This document shows positions 18,279-26,329 of a stretch of DNA of 64,000 bases, piece after piece. The notes under the pieces were generated by a model. It did no database searches and was not told the DNA's origin. It saw nothing but the letters and a program-made list of their open reading frames with translations. The stretch spans positions 62,001 to 126,000 of the forward strand of contig NZ_JPRF03000015.1 in assembly GCF_001188955.3 (NCBI RefSeq), given 5' to 3'. How positions within the stretch are numbered: position 1 is the first letter of the stretch; every line of letters begins with the position of its first letter. Source of the stretch: Kitasatospora aureofaciens. Its GTDB lineage: Bacteria > Actinomycetota > Actinomycetes > Streptomycetales > Streptomycetaceae. A program made the translations under genes and the position numbers.

Positions 18279-18677
18279 CTACCCGTGCCGGGCCTTGTCG
18301 GAGCCGGGCTCGTGGCCGGACTCCTCGCCCGCCGGGCCGCCGCCGGGCTCGTTGCGGGCGAGCGCTGCCAGGACGGTGTCGAGCAGTCCGGGGAAACGCC
18401 GCTCCAGGTCCACCGTCCGCAGGGCGGAGAACCGGCGGTTGGCCTCCTCGCGCTGGCTGATCACGCCGGACTCGCGCAGCACCTTGAAGTGGTGGCTGAG
18501 GGTGGAGGGCGCGACGTCCACCGGGAAGGTGCCGCAGGCCCGTTCGGGCTCGGTCCGCAGGACGCGCACGATGGTCATCCTGGTCGGGTCGGAGAGCGCG
18601 TGCAGAACGTCGTACAGGTCGATCTCCTCGGTCGCCGGGTGTGCGGGCGCCGGTCGGCGGCGAGTGCTGCGGGCCAC
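18279..18677 (-). CDS. ArsR-family transcriptional regulator
   Basis: Winged-helix repressor of the ArsR/SmtB type, 132 residues. The conserved region reads LYDVLHALSDPTRMTIVRVL, with the recognition helix in PSTLSHHFKVLRESGVISQ. No clear metal-binding CXC motif is present; single cysteines make metal sensing doubtful. GTG at 18677 with GGAGGAGG upstream fixes the start. The gene is divergent from a quinone-oxidoreductase-type dehydrogenase, and the gap holds GTTCG/CGAAC inverted repeats. It is therefore likely an autorepressor that also controls that gene. Confidence 0.88.
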   Translation of the reverse strand: MARSTRRRPAPAHPATEEIDLYDVLHALSDPTRMTIVRVLRTEPERACGTFPVDVAPSTLSHHFKVLRESGVISQREEANRRFSALRTVDLERRFPGLLDTVLAALARNEPGGGPAGEESGHEPGSDKARHG

Positions 18678-18697
18678 GCTGGACCTCCTCCGATCTG

Positions 18698-18768
18698 CGA
18701 TGTTCGACAAACGACGAACGTAGCTGCTACCACTGTGCCACGGCAGTTTCGCCGTTCGTCGAACATCG
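18698..18768. promoter_or_regulatory. Candidate ArsR operators in the divergent promoter
   Basis: GTTCGTCGAAC, a perfect 11-bp palindrome (18754-18764), sits inside CGTTCGTCGAACATCG (18753-18768). The same sequence in inverse orientation, with a 7-nt insertion, occupies 18698-18720. The two flank the likely promoters of both divergent genes. Confidence 0.6.
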
Positions 18769-18785
18769 TAGTCGAGGGGGCCGAC

Positions 18786-19775
18786 ATGCGCGCACTGGTG
18801 ATGACCGCACCCGGCGGAGCCGAGAACTCCGAGATCCGGCAGATCGAGGCACCGCATCCCGGACCCGGCCAGGTCGCGATCGACGTCGCCTGGGCCGGTC
18901 TGAACTTCGTGGACGTGATGGCCCGTCGGGGCGACGCGGGCTACACCGCCGAGTGGCCGTACCTGCCGGGCAAGGAGGTGGCCGGTACGGTCCGGGAGCT
19001 CGGGGAGGGCGTCACCGGGCTGGCCGTGGGTGACCGGGTGGTCGCCGCACCGGTCGGCGGCGGACTGGCCGAGGTCGTGGTCGCCGACGCCGTACTGACC
19101 CTGCCCGTTCCGGACGGACTGGAGCTGCGCACCGCCGCGGCCGCCCCGCTCGGCCTCGCCACCGCCGTCCTGCTGCTCACCGACGCGGGCCGGCTGACCG
19201 CCGGGGACAACGTCCTGGTGCACTCGGCCGGCGGCGGCGTCGGCAGCGCGGTGGCCCAGCTCGTCCCGCTGCTCGGCGGCGGCGGAACGCTGATCGGCAC
19301 GGTCGGCCGCCCGGAGAAGGCCGCGGCTGCCGTCGACCTCGGCTACCACCACGCCTTCGCCCGCGACGAGAAGCTCGCCGACGCCGTCCGTACCGCCACC
19401 GGCGGCCGAGGCGTCGACCTGGTGCTCGACCCGCTGGGCACCGCCGCGCTGGAGCTCGACCTGACGGTCGCCGCGCCCGGCGCCAGGATCGTCCTGTTCG
19501 GCAACGCGGGCGGCGGCGAGGTCGGCGCCCTGCCCCCGCTCGGCCGCCTGATGGGTGGCAACCTCTCCGTCACCGGGTTCAGCCACCGCGCCTTCGCCGC
19601 CACCGCCCCCGAGCGCCTGGCCCGGGCCATCCGCACCACCCTCGACCTGCAGGCCAACAGCGGCCTCGGCATCCCGCTCACCGAACTGCCGGGCCTGGAG
19701 GCCGTACCGGCCGCACACGACGCGATGCAGGAGGGGCGGGCCACCGGCAAGTACGTGGTGCGGATGGGCGAGTGA
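18786..19775 (+). CDS. Zinc-free medium-chain dehydrogenase, quinone oxidoreductase type
   Basis: NADPH-dependent reductase of the MDR/QOR group, probably reducing quinones or enones. The N-terminal GroES-like fold includes GLNFVDVMARRGDAG and YLPGKEVAGTV. The Rossmann site is LVHSAGGGVGSAVAQL. No zinc-ligand pattern is visible. 329 residues. ATG at 18786 follows GAGGGGGCC. It is divergent from the ArsR gene across 108 bp containing palindromes, so ArsR probably represses it until a reactive electrophile or similar signal appears (inference). Confidence 0.87.
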   Translation: MRALVMTAPGGAENSEIRQIEAPHPGPGQVAIDVAWAGLNFVDVMARRGDAGYTAEWPYLPGKEVAGTVRELGEGVTGLAVGDRVVAAPVGGGLAEVVVADAVLTLPVPDGLELRTAAAAPLGLATAVLLLTDAGRLTAGDNVLVHSAGGGVGSAVAQLVPLLGGGGTLIGTVGRPEKAAAAVDLGYHHAFARDEKLADAVRTATGGRGVDLVLDPLGTAALELDLTVAAPGARIVLFGNAGGGEVGALPPLGRLMGGNLSVTGFSHRAFAATAPERLARAIRTTLDLQANSGLGIPLTELPGLEAVPAAHDAMQEGRATGKYVVRMGE

Positions 19776-19945
19776 GCGGCCGAGCCGCCCAGCGGCCCTG
19801 CCGCTCAATTCACCCGCCAGTACGGACAGTTTCGGTCCGGACCGGTCAATAGGCCGCACCCACTTGTGATCAGTACGGTCCGGTCCCGATGCTGTTGACC
19901 GCCGGAGTCCGCTGCACCGCGCCACCACCACCTGGAGAGGCAGCC

Positions 19946-20512
19946 GTGATCAGACGAGGACGAATCCACCGGATCCCCGCATTCGCCGGCCTGCTGGCCC
20001 TGTCCCTCGGCAGCGCGGTGGTCACCGCCGCGCCCGCCCACGCCTCCACCGCCGGGATCAACTGCACCGGCTGGAGCTACACGACCTACGCCCCCGGACT
20101 CACCGACACCGTGCGGCCGACCACCGTCGTGGTCGACGGCGACCTCAACGTCATCGACGCGCACAGCCCGACCGGCAGCTGCCTGTCCGCCAACTCCACC
20201 GCCACGGCCGGGGAGCGGGACGTCACCGCCCAGCTCGATCTCAGCTGCAACCAGCTGATCGGCGAGAGCGGGGTCGAGACCATCCGCTGGAACAACGGCA
20301 CCACCAGCAGCTTCCCGTTCACCGCGGCCGTCGTCCGGGGCCTGTCCACCACCGTCCTCACCGAGACCGGCACCGTCACCTCCGGCGAGTTCGCCGGCGG
20401 CCACGTGGTCGAGACCTTCACCGCCGCCAACCTCGACCTCCTCGGCTGCCTCACCCCCGGCGGGGTCACCAGCCTGAACTTCGCGACGGTTCTGACCATC
20501 ACCCCGGCCTGA
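19946..20512 (+). CDS. Secreted protein of unknown function
   Basis: 188-residue exported protein. The Sec signal peptide runs from an Arg-rich start through IPAFAGLLALSLGSAVVTA and ends at AHA before STAGINCTGW. The mature part is rich in Thr, Val and Asn, with short repeated beta-strand-like segments and cysteines at INC, GSC, LSC and GC, which could form two disulfides. I do not recognise the family. GTG at 19946 with GGAGAGGCAGCC upstream; an ATG 57 nt earlier would place non-signal sequence in front. Confidence 0.75.
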   Translation: MIRRGRIHRIPAFAGLLALSLGSAVVTAAPAHASTAGINCTGWSYTTYAPGLTDTVRPTTVVVDGDLNVIDAHSPTGSCLSANSTATAGERDVTAQLDLSCNQLIGESGVETIRWNNGTTSSFPFTAAVVRGLSTTVLTETGTVTSGEFAGGHVVETFTAANLDLLGCLTPGGVTSLNFATVLTITPA

Positions 20513-20659
20513 CCGGTACCCGTTGTGCAGGAAGTCGGCCCGGTGGCTGGCCCGGCAGGCGGGACTCGCGGACGACGGGCAGGTGGAGGAGGGCTGGTAG
20601 CCGGCACGGGCCGGGCACAGGTCGGGCATAGGCCGGGCCGGGGCGGCGTTGGGCCCCGC

Positions 20660-21496
20660 ATGACCAAGATTCTGGTGATCGGCGCGAACGGCAGTGTGGG
20701 CAGGCACGTCGTGGCCTCGTTGACCGAAGGCGGCCACGAGGTAAGGGCGTTGGTGCGGAACGCCGCCGAGGCCGCGCTGCCCGTCGGGGTGGAGGCCGTC
20801 GAGGGCGATCTGGCGGCGCCCGAGAGCCTGGCGGCCGGCCTGAGCGGCGGGGTGCAGGCCGTCTACCTGATGTGGCCCGGGATCCCGGTGCAGCCGCGGG
20901 TGGTGGAGCTGATCGCCGAACACGCCGAGCGGGTCGTCTACCTCTCGACGGACGTTCCGGACCTCGCCGACGACGAGCCGCCCGTGATCTTCCACCAGGA
21001 GATCGAGCGGCTGATCCGCCGGTCCGGCCTGGCCTGGACCTTCGTCCGGGCGATCGACTTCGCGGGAAACGTGCTCGGCTGGGCCGGCCAGGTCCGCGAG
21101 GGCCTCGTCCGCTGGCCGTACGGGCAGGCGCGCCGCTCGCTGATCCACGAGCGCGACATCGCGGACGTGGCCGTTCGGGCGCTCATCGAGGACGGCCACG
21201 AGGGAGCCAAGTACCTGGTCACCGGGCCCGAGTCGATCGCCCACGCCGACCTGGCGCGGATCATCGGCGAGGAGCTCGGCACCGAGGTGCGCTGGGCGGA
21301 GCTGGCGCCGGAGACGGCCCGTGAACAGCTGACGGCGGCCTGGGGGAACGCGGCGTTCGTGGAGTCCAGGCTGCGCGCCTGGGAGTCGTTCACCCGCGAG
21401 CCGGAGCGGGTGACGGCCACCGTGGAGCAGGTGCTCGGCCGCCCGGCCCGCACCTTCCGCTCGTGGGTGCGGGACCATGCGGAGGACTTCCGGTAG
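20660..21496 (+). CDS. NAD(P)H-binding NmrA-like/atypical SDR protein
   Basis: Atypical short-chain dehydrogenase-like protein of the NmrA group; members are redox sensors or reductases. The dinucleotide motif ILVIGANGSVGRHVVASL opens the protein, followed by LVRNAAEAALPVGVEAVEGD. The typical catalytic Tyr-X3-Lys of classical SDRs is not present, as usual for NmrA proteins. The C-terminal half (YLVTGPESIAHADLARIIGE) matches the family. 278 residues. ATG at 20660 has little ribosome site; upstream frame is Gly/Arg-rich without conservation. Confidence 0.85.
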   Translation: MTKILVIGANGSVGRHVVASLTEGGHEVRALVRNAAEAALPVGVEAVEGDLAAPESLAAGLSGGVQAVYLMWPGIPVQPRVVELIAEHAERVVYLSTDVPDLADDEPPVIFHQEIERLIRRSGLAWTFVRAIDFAGNVLGWAGQVREGLVRWPYGQARRSLIHERDIADVAVRALIEDGHEGAKYLVTGPESIAHADLARIIGEELGTEVRWAELAPETAREQLTAAWGNAAFVESRLRAWESFTREPERVTATVEQVLGRPARTFRSWVRDHAEDFR

Positions 21497-21566
21497 TCCG
21501 CCGTTCGCCGCCTCCGCTCGGGGCCCGTACGGCGGCCCTGGCCCCGAGCGGAGGCGGGGCCTGGTC

Positions 21567-22499
21567 TCAGGCGTCGAAGGTCAGCACCGCCTTGCCGTGG
21601 AGCCGCCCGGCGAGCAGGGCCTCGACGGCCTGCGCCGCGTCGTCCCAGCTGCCGCGCCAGGTGATGCCCGGGTCCAACTCCCCTGCCGCGACGCGGTGGG
21701 CGAGCCAGCCGAGGTCCCGGCCGAGGCCGGTGCACCCGAGCAGGAAGAAGGTCACCAGGCTGCGGTCGTGCCGCTGCTGGTCGCCGAACAGCGCGCCGAA
21801 CGGGAAGTCCTCGCCCTTGCCGGCGATGTGCCCGGTGGCGACCAGCGTGCCGCCCTCCCCCAAGGCCTCATAGGCCTCCACCAGTTGGGGTCCGCCGACC
21901 AGCTCGATCACGCCGTCGACCGGGCGCGAGGCCTGCCCCGGCGCACCGACCACCTCGTGGGCGCCCAGCCGTTCCAGCAGCTCGCGGTTCTTCTCCGGTG
22001 CGCCGGTGGAGGCGATCACGTACGCCCCTGCGGCACGGGCGAGTTGGACGGCGTACCGGCCGACGCCGCCGGTGGCCGCCGTGACCAGCACGGTGCGGCC
22101 GAGCAGCGGCCCGACGCGGTGCAGGGCGCGCAGGGCGGTGAGGCCGGCGACCGGGACGGTGGCGAGCGCCGCCAGGTCGGCTCCGGCGGGCGCGACGCCG
22201 ATCAACCCGGTGTCGACGGCCCGGAGTTCGGCCCAGGCGCCGGCAGGCATCAGGGTGACCACCGGAGTCCCGGCCGCCGGACCGGAGCCGTCGGCGGCGG
22301 CACGCTCCACGACTCCGGCGGCGTCCCAGCCGAGGACCGTGCCGTCGGGGGCCGAGTCGAGACCGAAGGCGGCCTCACCGTAGTTGAGCGAGGTCGCGGC
22401 GACCCGGACCAGCGCCTGGTGCGGCGCCGGTTCGGGGTCGGGAGCGGTGCCGAGGCGCAGGCGGCCGGGGGCCGAGCGGTCGACCAGAAGCGCACGCAT
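21567..22499 (-). CDS. Zinc-binding-dehydrogenase-family oxidoreductase (MDR)
   Basis: Medium-chain reductase of the quinone-oxidoreductase type. GroES-like N-terminus with [15 protein letters not shown] and [10 protein letters not shown]; nucleotide site [24 protein letters not shown]-terminal ending [10 protein letters not shown]. 310 residues, no zinc ligands. ATG at 22499 has GGGAGGATCC upstream. It is divergent from a TetR regulator, and the shared 79-bp gap holds a perfect 15-bp palindrome, so TetR control is likely. This arrangement mirrors the ArsR/QOR pair 3 kb away. Confidence 0.87.
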   Translation of the reverse strand: MRALLVDRSAPGRLRLGTAPDPEPAPHQALVRVAATSLNYGEAAFGLDSAPDGTVLGWDAAGVVERAAADGSGPAAGTPVVTLMPAGAWAELRAVDTGLIGVAPAGADLAALATVPVAGLTALRALHRVGPLLGRTVLVTAATGGVGRYAVQLARAAGAYVIASTGAPEKNRELLERLGAHEVVGAPGQASRPVDGVIELVGGPQLVEAYEALGEGGTLVATGHIAGKGEDFPFGALFGDQQRHDRSLVTFFLLGCTGLGRDLGWLAHRVAAGELDPGITWRGSWDDAAQAVEALLAGRLHGKAVLTFDA

Positions 22500-22520
22500 G
22501 GAGGATCCTCCCCTAGATTC

Positions 22521-22535
22521 TGCCACTGAGTGGCA
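22521..22535. promoter_or_regulatory. Candidate TetR operator
   Basis: Perfect palindrome TGCCACTGAGTGGCA in the short gap between the divergent TetR and dehydrogenase genes. Half-sites are 7 bp around a central base. A further partial half GGTGGCA lies at 22546-22552. Confidence 0.65.
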
Positions 22536-22578
22536 CAAGCCTACAGGTGGCAATAGCTGCTTGGATACACTGGCCTCG

Positions 22579-23262
22579 ATGACTCCCGAGAACCCGGTGC
22601 TCCCGCTGCGCGAGCGCAAGAAGCTGCGCACCCGCCAGGCACTGATCGACACCGCGCTGGAGCTGTTCGGCGAGCACGGCTTCGACCGGGTGACCCTGGA
22701 CCAGCTGTGCGAGTCGGTTGAGGTCTCCAAGCGGACGTTCTTCCGCACGTTCAGCAGCAAGGAGGACGTCGCGGCGGCGCCCACCCAGGACCTCTGGACC
22801 GCGTTCCTGGAGGTGCTGGAGGACCATCCGCCGCAGGGCCGCCCGCTGGTCTCGCTCTACGAGGAAGCACTGGTCGAGGCGATCGGCCGGATGCCCAGCG
22901 ACACATGGGCCCAACGCGCCCTGGCCAGCCGGAGGTTGGCCGCCAGGACGCCCTCGATGGATGCCCACGGACTGGCTTTCTGCAACCGCGTCAGCCGGGA
23001 GGCGGCGGCCGTCACCGAACGGCGGTTCACCCTGGACTCCGCCGAGAAGGGCACCGCCGAAGAGGGCATCGCCGCCCTGCGCGTCCGGCTCGCGCTGGAC
23101 ATGCTGCTCTCCGCCTTCCACCAGGCCCTCGCCGCCTGGGTGGCCCAGCCCGCCGGACACACCCGCGAGGACCTCACCCGACGCCTCCGAGCCGCCTGCG
23201 CCGAGCTCCCGGGCGCCCTCGCCGCGACGGCGGAGCCGCGCGGCGAGGAAGCCGTGCGCTAG
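22579..23262 (+). CDS. TetR-family transcriptional regulator
   Basis: One-component repressor, 227 residues. The N-terminal HTH is clear: [20 protein letters not shown] followed by [20 protein letters not shown]. The C-terminal ligand domain (MftR-like helices, [19 protein letters not shown]) has no assignable ligand. ATG at 22579 has no visible ribosome site, so the message may be leaderless or the start weak. Divergent from the MDR dehydrogenase with the palindrome between, it probably represses both genes. Confidence 0.9.
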   Translation: MTPENPVLPLRERKKLRTRQALIDTALELFGEHGFDRVTLDQLCESVEVSKRTFFRTFSSKEDVAAAPTQDLWTAFLEVLEDHPPQGRPLVSLYEEALVEAIGRMPSDTWAQRALASRRLAARTPSMDAHGLAFCNRVSREAAAVTERRFTLDSAEKGTAEEGIAALRVRLALDMLLSAFHQALAAWVAQPAGHTREDLTRRLRAACAELPGALAATAEPRGEEAVR

Positions 23263-23271
23263 CGGGCCGCG

Positions 23272-23826
23272 TCAGTCCCGCTCGACGGCGAGCTCGATCT
23301 CCCGGTGCGTCTCGTCGCCCGGCACCGGCACGGACGCGCCGGAGGGCTTGAAGCCGGCCCGCACGTACATCGCCTCGGCGCGGGCGTTGGACTCGTGGAC
23401 GAACAGCCGCACTCGCCGGAGCCGGGGCTCGCTGAGCGACCAGGCCCAGTCCTGGGCGGCCTCGATCAGCTCGTGCGCGAGGCCGGTGCCGCGAGCCTCG
23501 GGGCGGACGTAGACGCCGACGACGTGGGCCTGCGGGACGGTGATGACATCGCCGCCGAGGGCGCCGTTCCCGCCGGGCCGCTCGACCAACACGGTCATGG
23601 TGCCGAGCCAGCGCCCGTCAGGGGCCTCGGCGACGGCCTGCCACACGGATTCGCCCTCGGCGGCCCCGGCGGTGCGCTCCTGCCAGAAGCCGTCGGGCTT
23701 GGCGGAGGCGTTCTCGTAGGTGTCCAGGAAGGCGAGGTGCGCGACCGGGTCCTGCAGCGCGGCGAGGCGGATCTCCTTGACCCGCTCCCACTCGTCGGTC
23801 CGTACCCGTCTGATGATGGTGCTCAT
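23272..23826 (-). CDS. GNAT-family N-acetyltransferase
   Basis: Acetyl-CoA-dependent acetyltransferase, 184 residues. The acetyl-CoA-binding motif A is VVGVYVRPEARGTGLAHELIEAA (V/I-R-X-X-R/G-X-G-X type) with the following helix; motif B is LFVHESNARAEAMYVRAGF. The N-terminus IIRRVRTDEWERVKEIRLAAL is typical. ATG at 23826. Substrate unknown. It converges with the TetR gene, 9 nt apart. Confidence 0.88.
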   Translation of the reverse strand: MSTIIRRVRTDEWERVKEIRLAALQDPVAHLAFLDTYENASAKPDGFWQERTAGAAEGESVWQAVAEAPDGRWLGTMTVLVERPGGNGALGGDVITVPQAHVVGVYVRPEARGTGLAHELIEAAQDWAWSLSEPRLRRVRLFVHESNARAEAMYVRAGFKPSGASVPVPGDETHREIELAVERD

Positions 23827-24000
23827 CGCACGATCATCACGACCGCCCGACCGCGCCGACAACCCCCTTTTGCGAAGCGGGCGGAGCGGCTGGCGCCGTT
23901 CACGGATCCGGACACGCCGTTGACCGTGAACTGGTACTCGACCGGGTTGTTGAGCGAGTTCGGACCAGCTGGGCGAGTCCGGCGGCTGTGGCGCGCGGGG
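23827..24000. other. Non-coding stretch, possible gene debris
   Basis: 174 bp between the GNAT start and the broken SDR gene. In one minus-strand frame it reads NNPVEYQFTVNG, with coding-like third-position bias but no start. It may be debris of a lost gene. The same stretch must hold the GNAT promoter. Confidence 0.3.
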
Positions 24001-24453
24001 TCAGACGGTCTTGAGGGTGCCGCCGTCGACGACGTGGTCGGCGCCGTGGATGTCGGCGGCGCGGTCGGACAGCAGGAACACGACCAGATCCGCCACCTCC
24101 GCCGGCTCGGTGAGACGCCCCGAGGCGATGCCCATCCGACCGGGCAGCCCCGCGAGCAGGTCGCCGTGTCCGAGGCCGGACGCGGCGGCCACCTTGCCGC
24201 CGAAGCCGTCGGGGTCGGTCCACAACGGACCGGCCACGACGCCCGGCGAGACGGTGTTCACACGGACACCGCGCGGCGCCAGCTCCTCGCTGAGCCGCTT
24301 GCCGAACACGGTCAGCGCTGCCTTCGCCTCCGCGTACCCGACCGGCGAACCGGTGGGCGTGCGGGCGTTGCCCGAGGAGACGTTCACGATCGCACCGCGG
24401 CGGTCCAGGATGCTCGGCAGCGCCGCCCTGGTGGTCCGCATCGCACTGAACAG
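24001..24453 (-). pseudogene. 5'-truncated short-chain dehydrogenase (SDR) remnant
   Basis: C-terminal ~150 codons of a classical SDR. The catalytic NVSSG, YAEAK (Tyr-X3-Lys) and VNTVSPGVV are present, and the gene ends VDGGTLKTV. The whole N-terminal cofactor-binding part (TGXXXGIG) is missing. At about 24454 the SDR reading frame (LFSAMRTTRAALPS) abuts TetR codons in another frame. An apparent start further upstream lies in TetR-derived sequence and would give nonsense residues. It is therefore most likely a deletion product and inactive. Confidence 0.75.
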
Positions 24454-24454
24454 G

Positions 24455-24595
24455 CTTGTAGCCGAAGGAGTGGTAGAGGCTGCCCTTGGGCACCCCTGTC
24501 GCCTCCGCGAGGTCGGCCGGGGAGGTGTCACCGTAGCCCTTGGTCCAGAAGGTCTCCATCGCCCGCGCGATGACCACGTCCGGCTCGAAGCTCAT
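24455..24595 (-). pseudogene. 3'-truncated TetR regulator remnant
   Basis: First ~47 codons of a TetR-type regulator: MSFEPDVVIARAMETFWTKG, then SPADLAEATGVPKGSLYHSFGYK, a complete HTH. After the lysine codon the sequence changes to an SDR gene in another frame, so the ligand-binding domain is lost. The original arrangement may have been a TetR gene upstream of or beside its SDR target. The DNA-binding helix alone could still be translated, but the rest of the frame is Arg/Gly-rich nonsense. Confidence 0.72.
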
Positions 24596-24665
24596 CGGTC
24601 TGCCCACGCCGCCGCCGTAGTGATTATTTGACCCCGAGGTCAACTGCTCGGGGCGAACAACACGT

Positions 24666-24698
24666 CGGGGCCCCGACCGACCGAGGGTCGAGGCCCCG
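24666..24698 (-). terminator. Hairpin after the secreted-protein gene
   Basis: CGGGGCC (24666-24672) pairs with GGCCCCG (24692-24698), and the inner CGACC/GGTCG extends the stem. It lies just past the stop of the 133-residue secreted protein. Confidence 0.5.
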
Positions 24699-24720
24699 CC
24701 GGGCCGAGGACGCGCCGGCC

Positions 24721-25122
24721 CTAGAAGTTCGGCTTGAGGAAGCTGCCGTAGGTGTGGGTGCCCTGGGAGAGCCACCGCGATGCGCGCAGCGTCTTCGGAG
24801 CCGAGGTGCTGCCGTTGAGCTGGAGCGTCGAGTTCAGGAAGTCGTAGTCCACGCTCACCGCCAGGCAGTCGGTCCACGTGTAGCTTCCCGCGGCGACCGT
24901 GATCGTGCTGCTCACGTAGGGGGCCGAGTCGTAGAAGCCCCAGCCGTAGGAACCGGCGGCCAGGTTGACGGTCCGCGACGTGCAGGTGTTGGACAGGCCC
25001 GCACCGACCGTCGCCGTGCCCGTGTTGTAGAGGGTGGTGGACGCGGACGCCGATGTGGCGGTGGCGAGGACACCTGCGGCGGCCACGGCGACCGCTGCGG
25101 TGGCGATCTTCTTGGTGAGCAT
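24721..25122 (-). CDS. Small secreted protein of unknown function
   Basis: 133 residues with a clear Sec signal: KKIATAAVAVAAAGVLATA, cleavage after SASA. The mature ~100 residues are rich in Thr, Ser, Gly and aromatic residues, with two cysteines (NTCTSR and WTDCLA) that could form a disulfide. It looks like a compact beta-rich extracellular protein. I do not recognise the family. ATG at 25122 with GGTAGG 6 nt upstream. It lies in a stretch of small secreted and broken genes. Confidence 0.75.
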   Translation of the reverse strand: MLTKKIATAAVAVAAAGVLATATSASASTTLYNTGTATVGAGLSNTCTSRTVNLAAGSYGWGFYDSAPYVSSTITVAAGSYTWTDCLAVSVDYDFLNSTLQLNGSTSAPKTLRASRWLSQGTHTYGSFLKPNF

Positions 25123-25558
25123 GAGAAACCTACCCCGTTTCGATGAAAGAAGCTTCGAACTCGGCTTCGTGGGACTGGAGTTCGTGCTGTCGTCGACTCT
25201 TCCAAGAGTGAAGATCGAACGTCAAGTGCCCTGTGGGGCAAGGAATGCGCCATGTCACGTCCGTTGTCCACGAGTTGACGGATCATTGTTGCGGCGCGAT
25301 GCGGTGCAGGTGCACTCAGGAAGGCGGTCGGGCCGACTTCCTGTGTTCGAGGCCGAGTTGGGGGCGAGGCCGGCGCGGGAGGTGGACGACGGCCCGACGG
25401 GGCGTTGCCTGGCCAGGCCCCGCCGAAGGCCGGAAGCCCGGATCCTGCGGAGCGCGCGGGAGCAGGCGGTGAGGGGATCGGCGACCAGGAGTCGGGGAAT
25501 CGGTGGTGACCGCCGTCGCGGTTGCGCTTGCACTCACGCAGGAGCGCGAGGAGGTTGA
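25123..25558. other. Gene-poor region, lower GC
   Basis: 436 bp. The first ~170 bp are noticeably less GC-rich than the surroundings and should carry the promoter of the secreted-protein gene. The remainder has no open frame with a recognisable product; open frames on both strands are Pro/Arg-rich. The region borders the 5'-truncated DUF5753 remnant, so a deletion or insertion boundary probably lies near 25550. Confidence 0.4.
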
Positions 25559-25720
25559 TGCCTCGATACCGTTCAGCTGGACTCCGTAGGATCACCAGCG
25601 TTTCTGACCCAGATGAACCAGCTGGAGAACTACCGGAACATCATCGGGATGAGGCGCGATCGCTCGCTCGATCCGTCAGCCTCCCGCGATGCGATCTCCA
25701 GCATCATGAACAGCCTGTGA
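25559..25720 (+). pseudogene. 3' remnant of a DUF5753 (Scr1-type) regulator gene
   Basis: 54 codons in one frame ending in TGA at 25718, reading VQLDSVGSPAFLTQMNQLEN and DPSASRDAISSIMNSL. It resembles the C-terminal end of the HTH/DUF5753 regulators that normally precede DUF397 genes in Streptomyces. A stop codon lies immediately upstream in frame, and no HTH domain is present anywhere nearby, so the 5' ~230 codons are gone. The 7-nt spacing to the DUF397 gene keeps the usual operon layout. Confidence 0.6.
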
Positions 25721-25727
25721 GGTCCTG

Positions 25728-25913
25728 GTGGAAGAACTCGCTTGGCAAAAGCCCACCGCGTGCGGCGACGGCAACAACTGCCCCGAAGTGGCAATAGCTC
25801 CCGATGCCGTCTATGTCCGCAGCAGCCTGCTCCCCGACGCCGTCGCCCGACTCACTCCCACCGAATGGCGCGACCTCGTCTCCGCCATCCGAAACGGGGA
25901 GTTCGACATCTGA
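25728..25913 (+). CDS. DUF397 domain protein
   Basis: 61-residue protein of the DUF397 family, small partners of DUF5753/HTH regulators (WhiJ/BldB-linked systems) in Streptomyces development. Family marks are WQKPTACGDGNNCPEVA at the start, VYVRSS in the middle and LTPTEWRDLVSAIRNGEFDI at the end. GTG at 25728. It is normal in length and looks intact, but its regulator partner directly upstream is truncated, so it may be orphaned or act with a regulator elsewhere. Confidence 0.85.
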   Translation: MEELAWQKPTACGDGNNCPEVAIAPDAVYVRSSLLPDAVARLTPTEWRDLVSAIRNGEFDI

Positions 25914-25930
25914 CGGATCCTCCTCCCCGG

Positions 25931-25955
25931 CACCGGCCGGAGGTGCCGGCCGGTG
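25931..25955 (+). terminator. Hairpin after DUF397
   Basis: CACCGGCCGG (25931-25940), loop AGGTG, CCGGCCGGTG (25946-25955): perfect 10-bp stem 18 nt after the stop. Confidence 0.65.
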
Positions 25956-25962
25956 CGCTCAC

Positions 25963-26329
25963 GATTCGGATCACGGGCGCTGACCTGCTACTGTTCTTCT
26001 CGTCGCGAGGGAGACGATTCCTCGTCAGGCGTCAGCGGTGCTACCAGAGCACGTCCTACTTTCAGTAGGAAGAGTCCGTGCAACCCGGGCCTGGCGCTCC
26101 AAGCCGGACGGGCCCGGCACCTACCAAGGTGCCGGGCCCGTCCGCGTTCGCACCACCCACCACTCAGGACGGCGTGACATCCCACAGCTGGCGCGGGCTG
26201 TTGACCAAGAGCATCTCCCCCACGGGCTTGCCAATCGGGGCCGCTTCGATGACCCGATCCTGGTCGAGCTACTGGGCGATGGAACGACCCACGACCCCAA
26301 CAGGCCGGGCTCCCCCGGCACCCCTCCCC
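25963..26329 (+). repeat. 367-bp tandem repeat, copy 1
   Basis: First of two full copies plus one partial copy. Content in order: promoter-like segment, hairpin-rich segment, perfect 17-bp inverted repeat, then (minus strand) a 3'-terminal coding fragment ending NSPRQLWDVTPS and stop. It differs from copies 2 and 3 mainly in its first ~60 bp; after 26023 it matches copy 2. No target-site duplications, transposase or terminal inverted repeats flank the array. Confidence 0.92.
25999..26143 (+). ncRNA. Candidate structured RNA, copy 1
   Basis: Proposed ~145-nt transcript. Downstream of a weak -10-like element it contains a hairpin GTGCT/AGCAC (26038-26042 with 26048-26052). A competing fold pairs GCACG (26049-26053) with CGTGC (26077-26081) around the hairpin TCCTAC/GTAGGA (26054-26059 with 26065-26070). 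It ends in a perfect 17-bp stem, 26106-26122 with 26127-26143, loop ACCA. No credible ORF lies on this strand. Transcription itself is inferred. Confidence 0.35.

Noticed and set aside
24001-24531. Intact 176-residue SDR
   Set aside because: The first ~28 codons are TetR-derived DNA in the wrong frame, and the nucleotide-binding half is absent.
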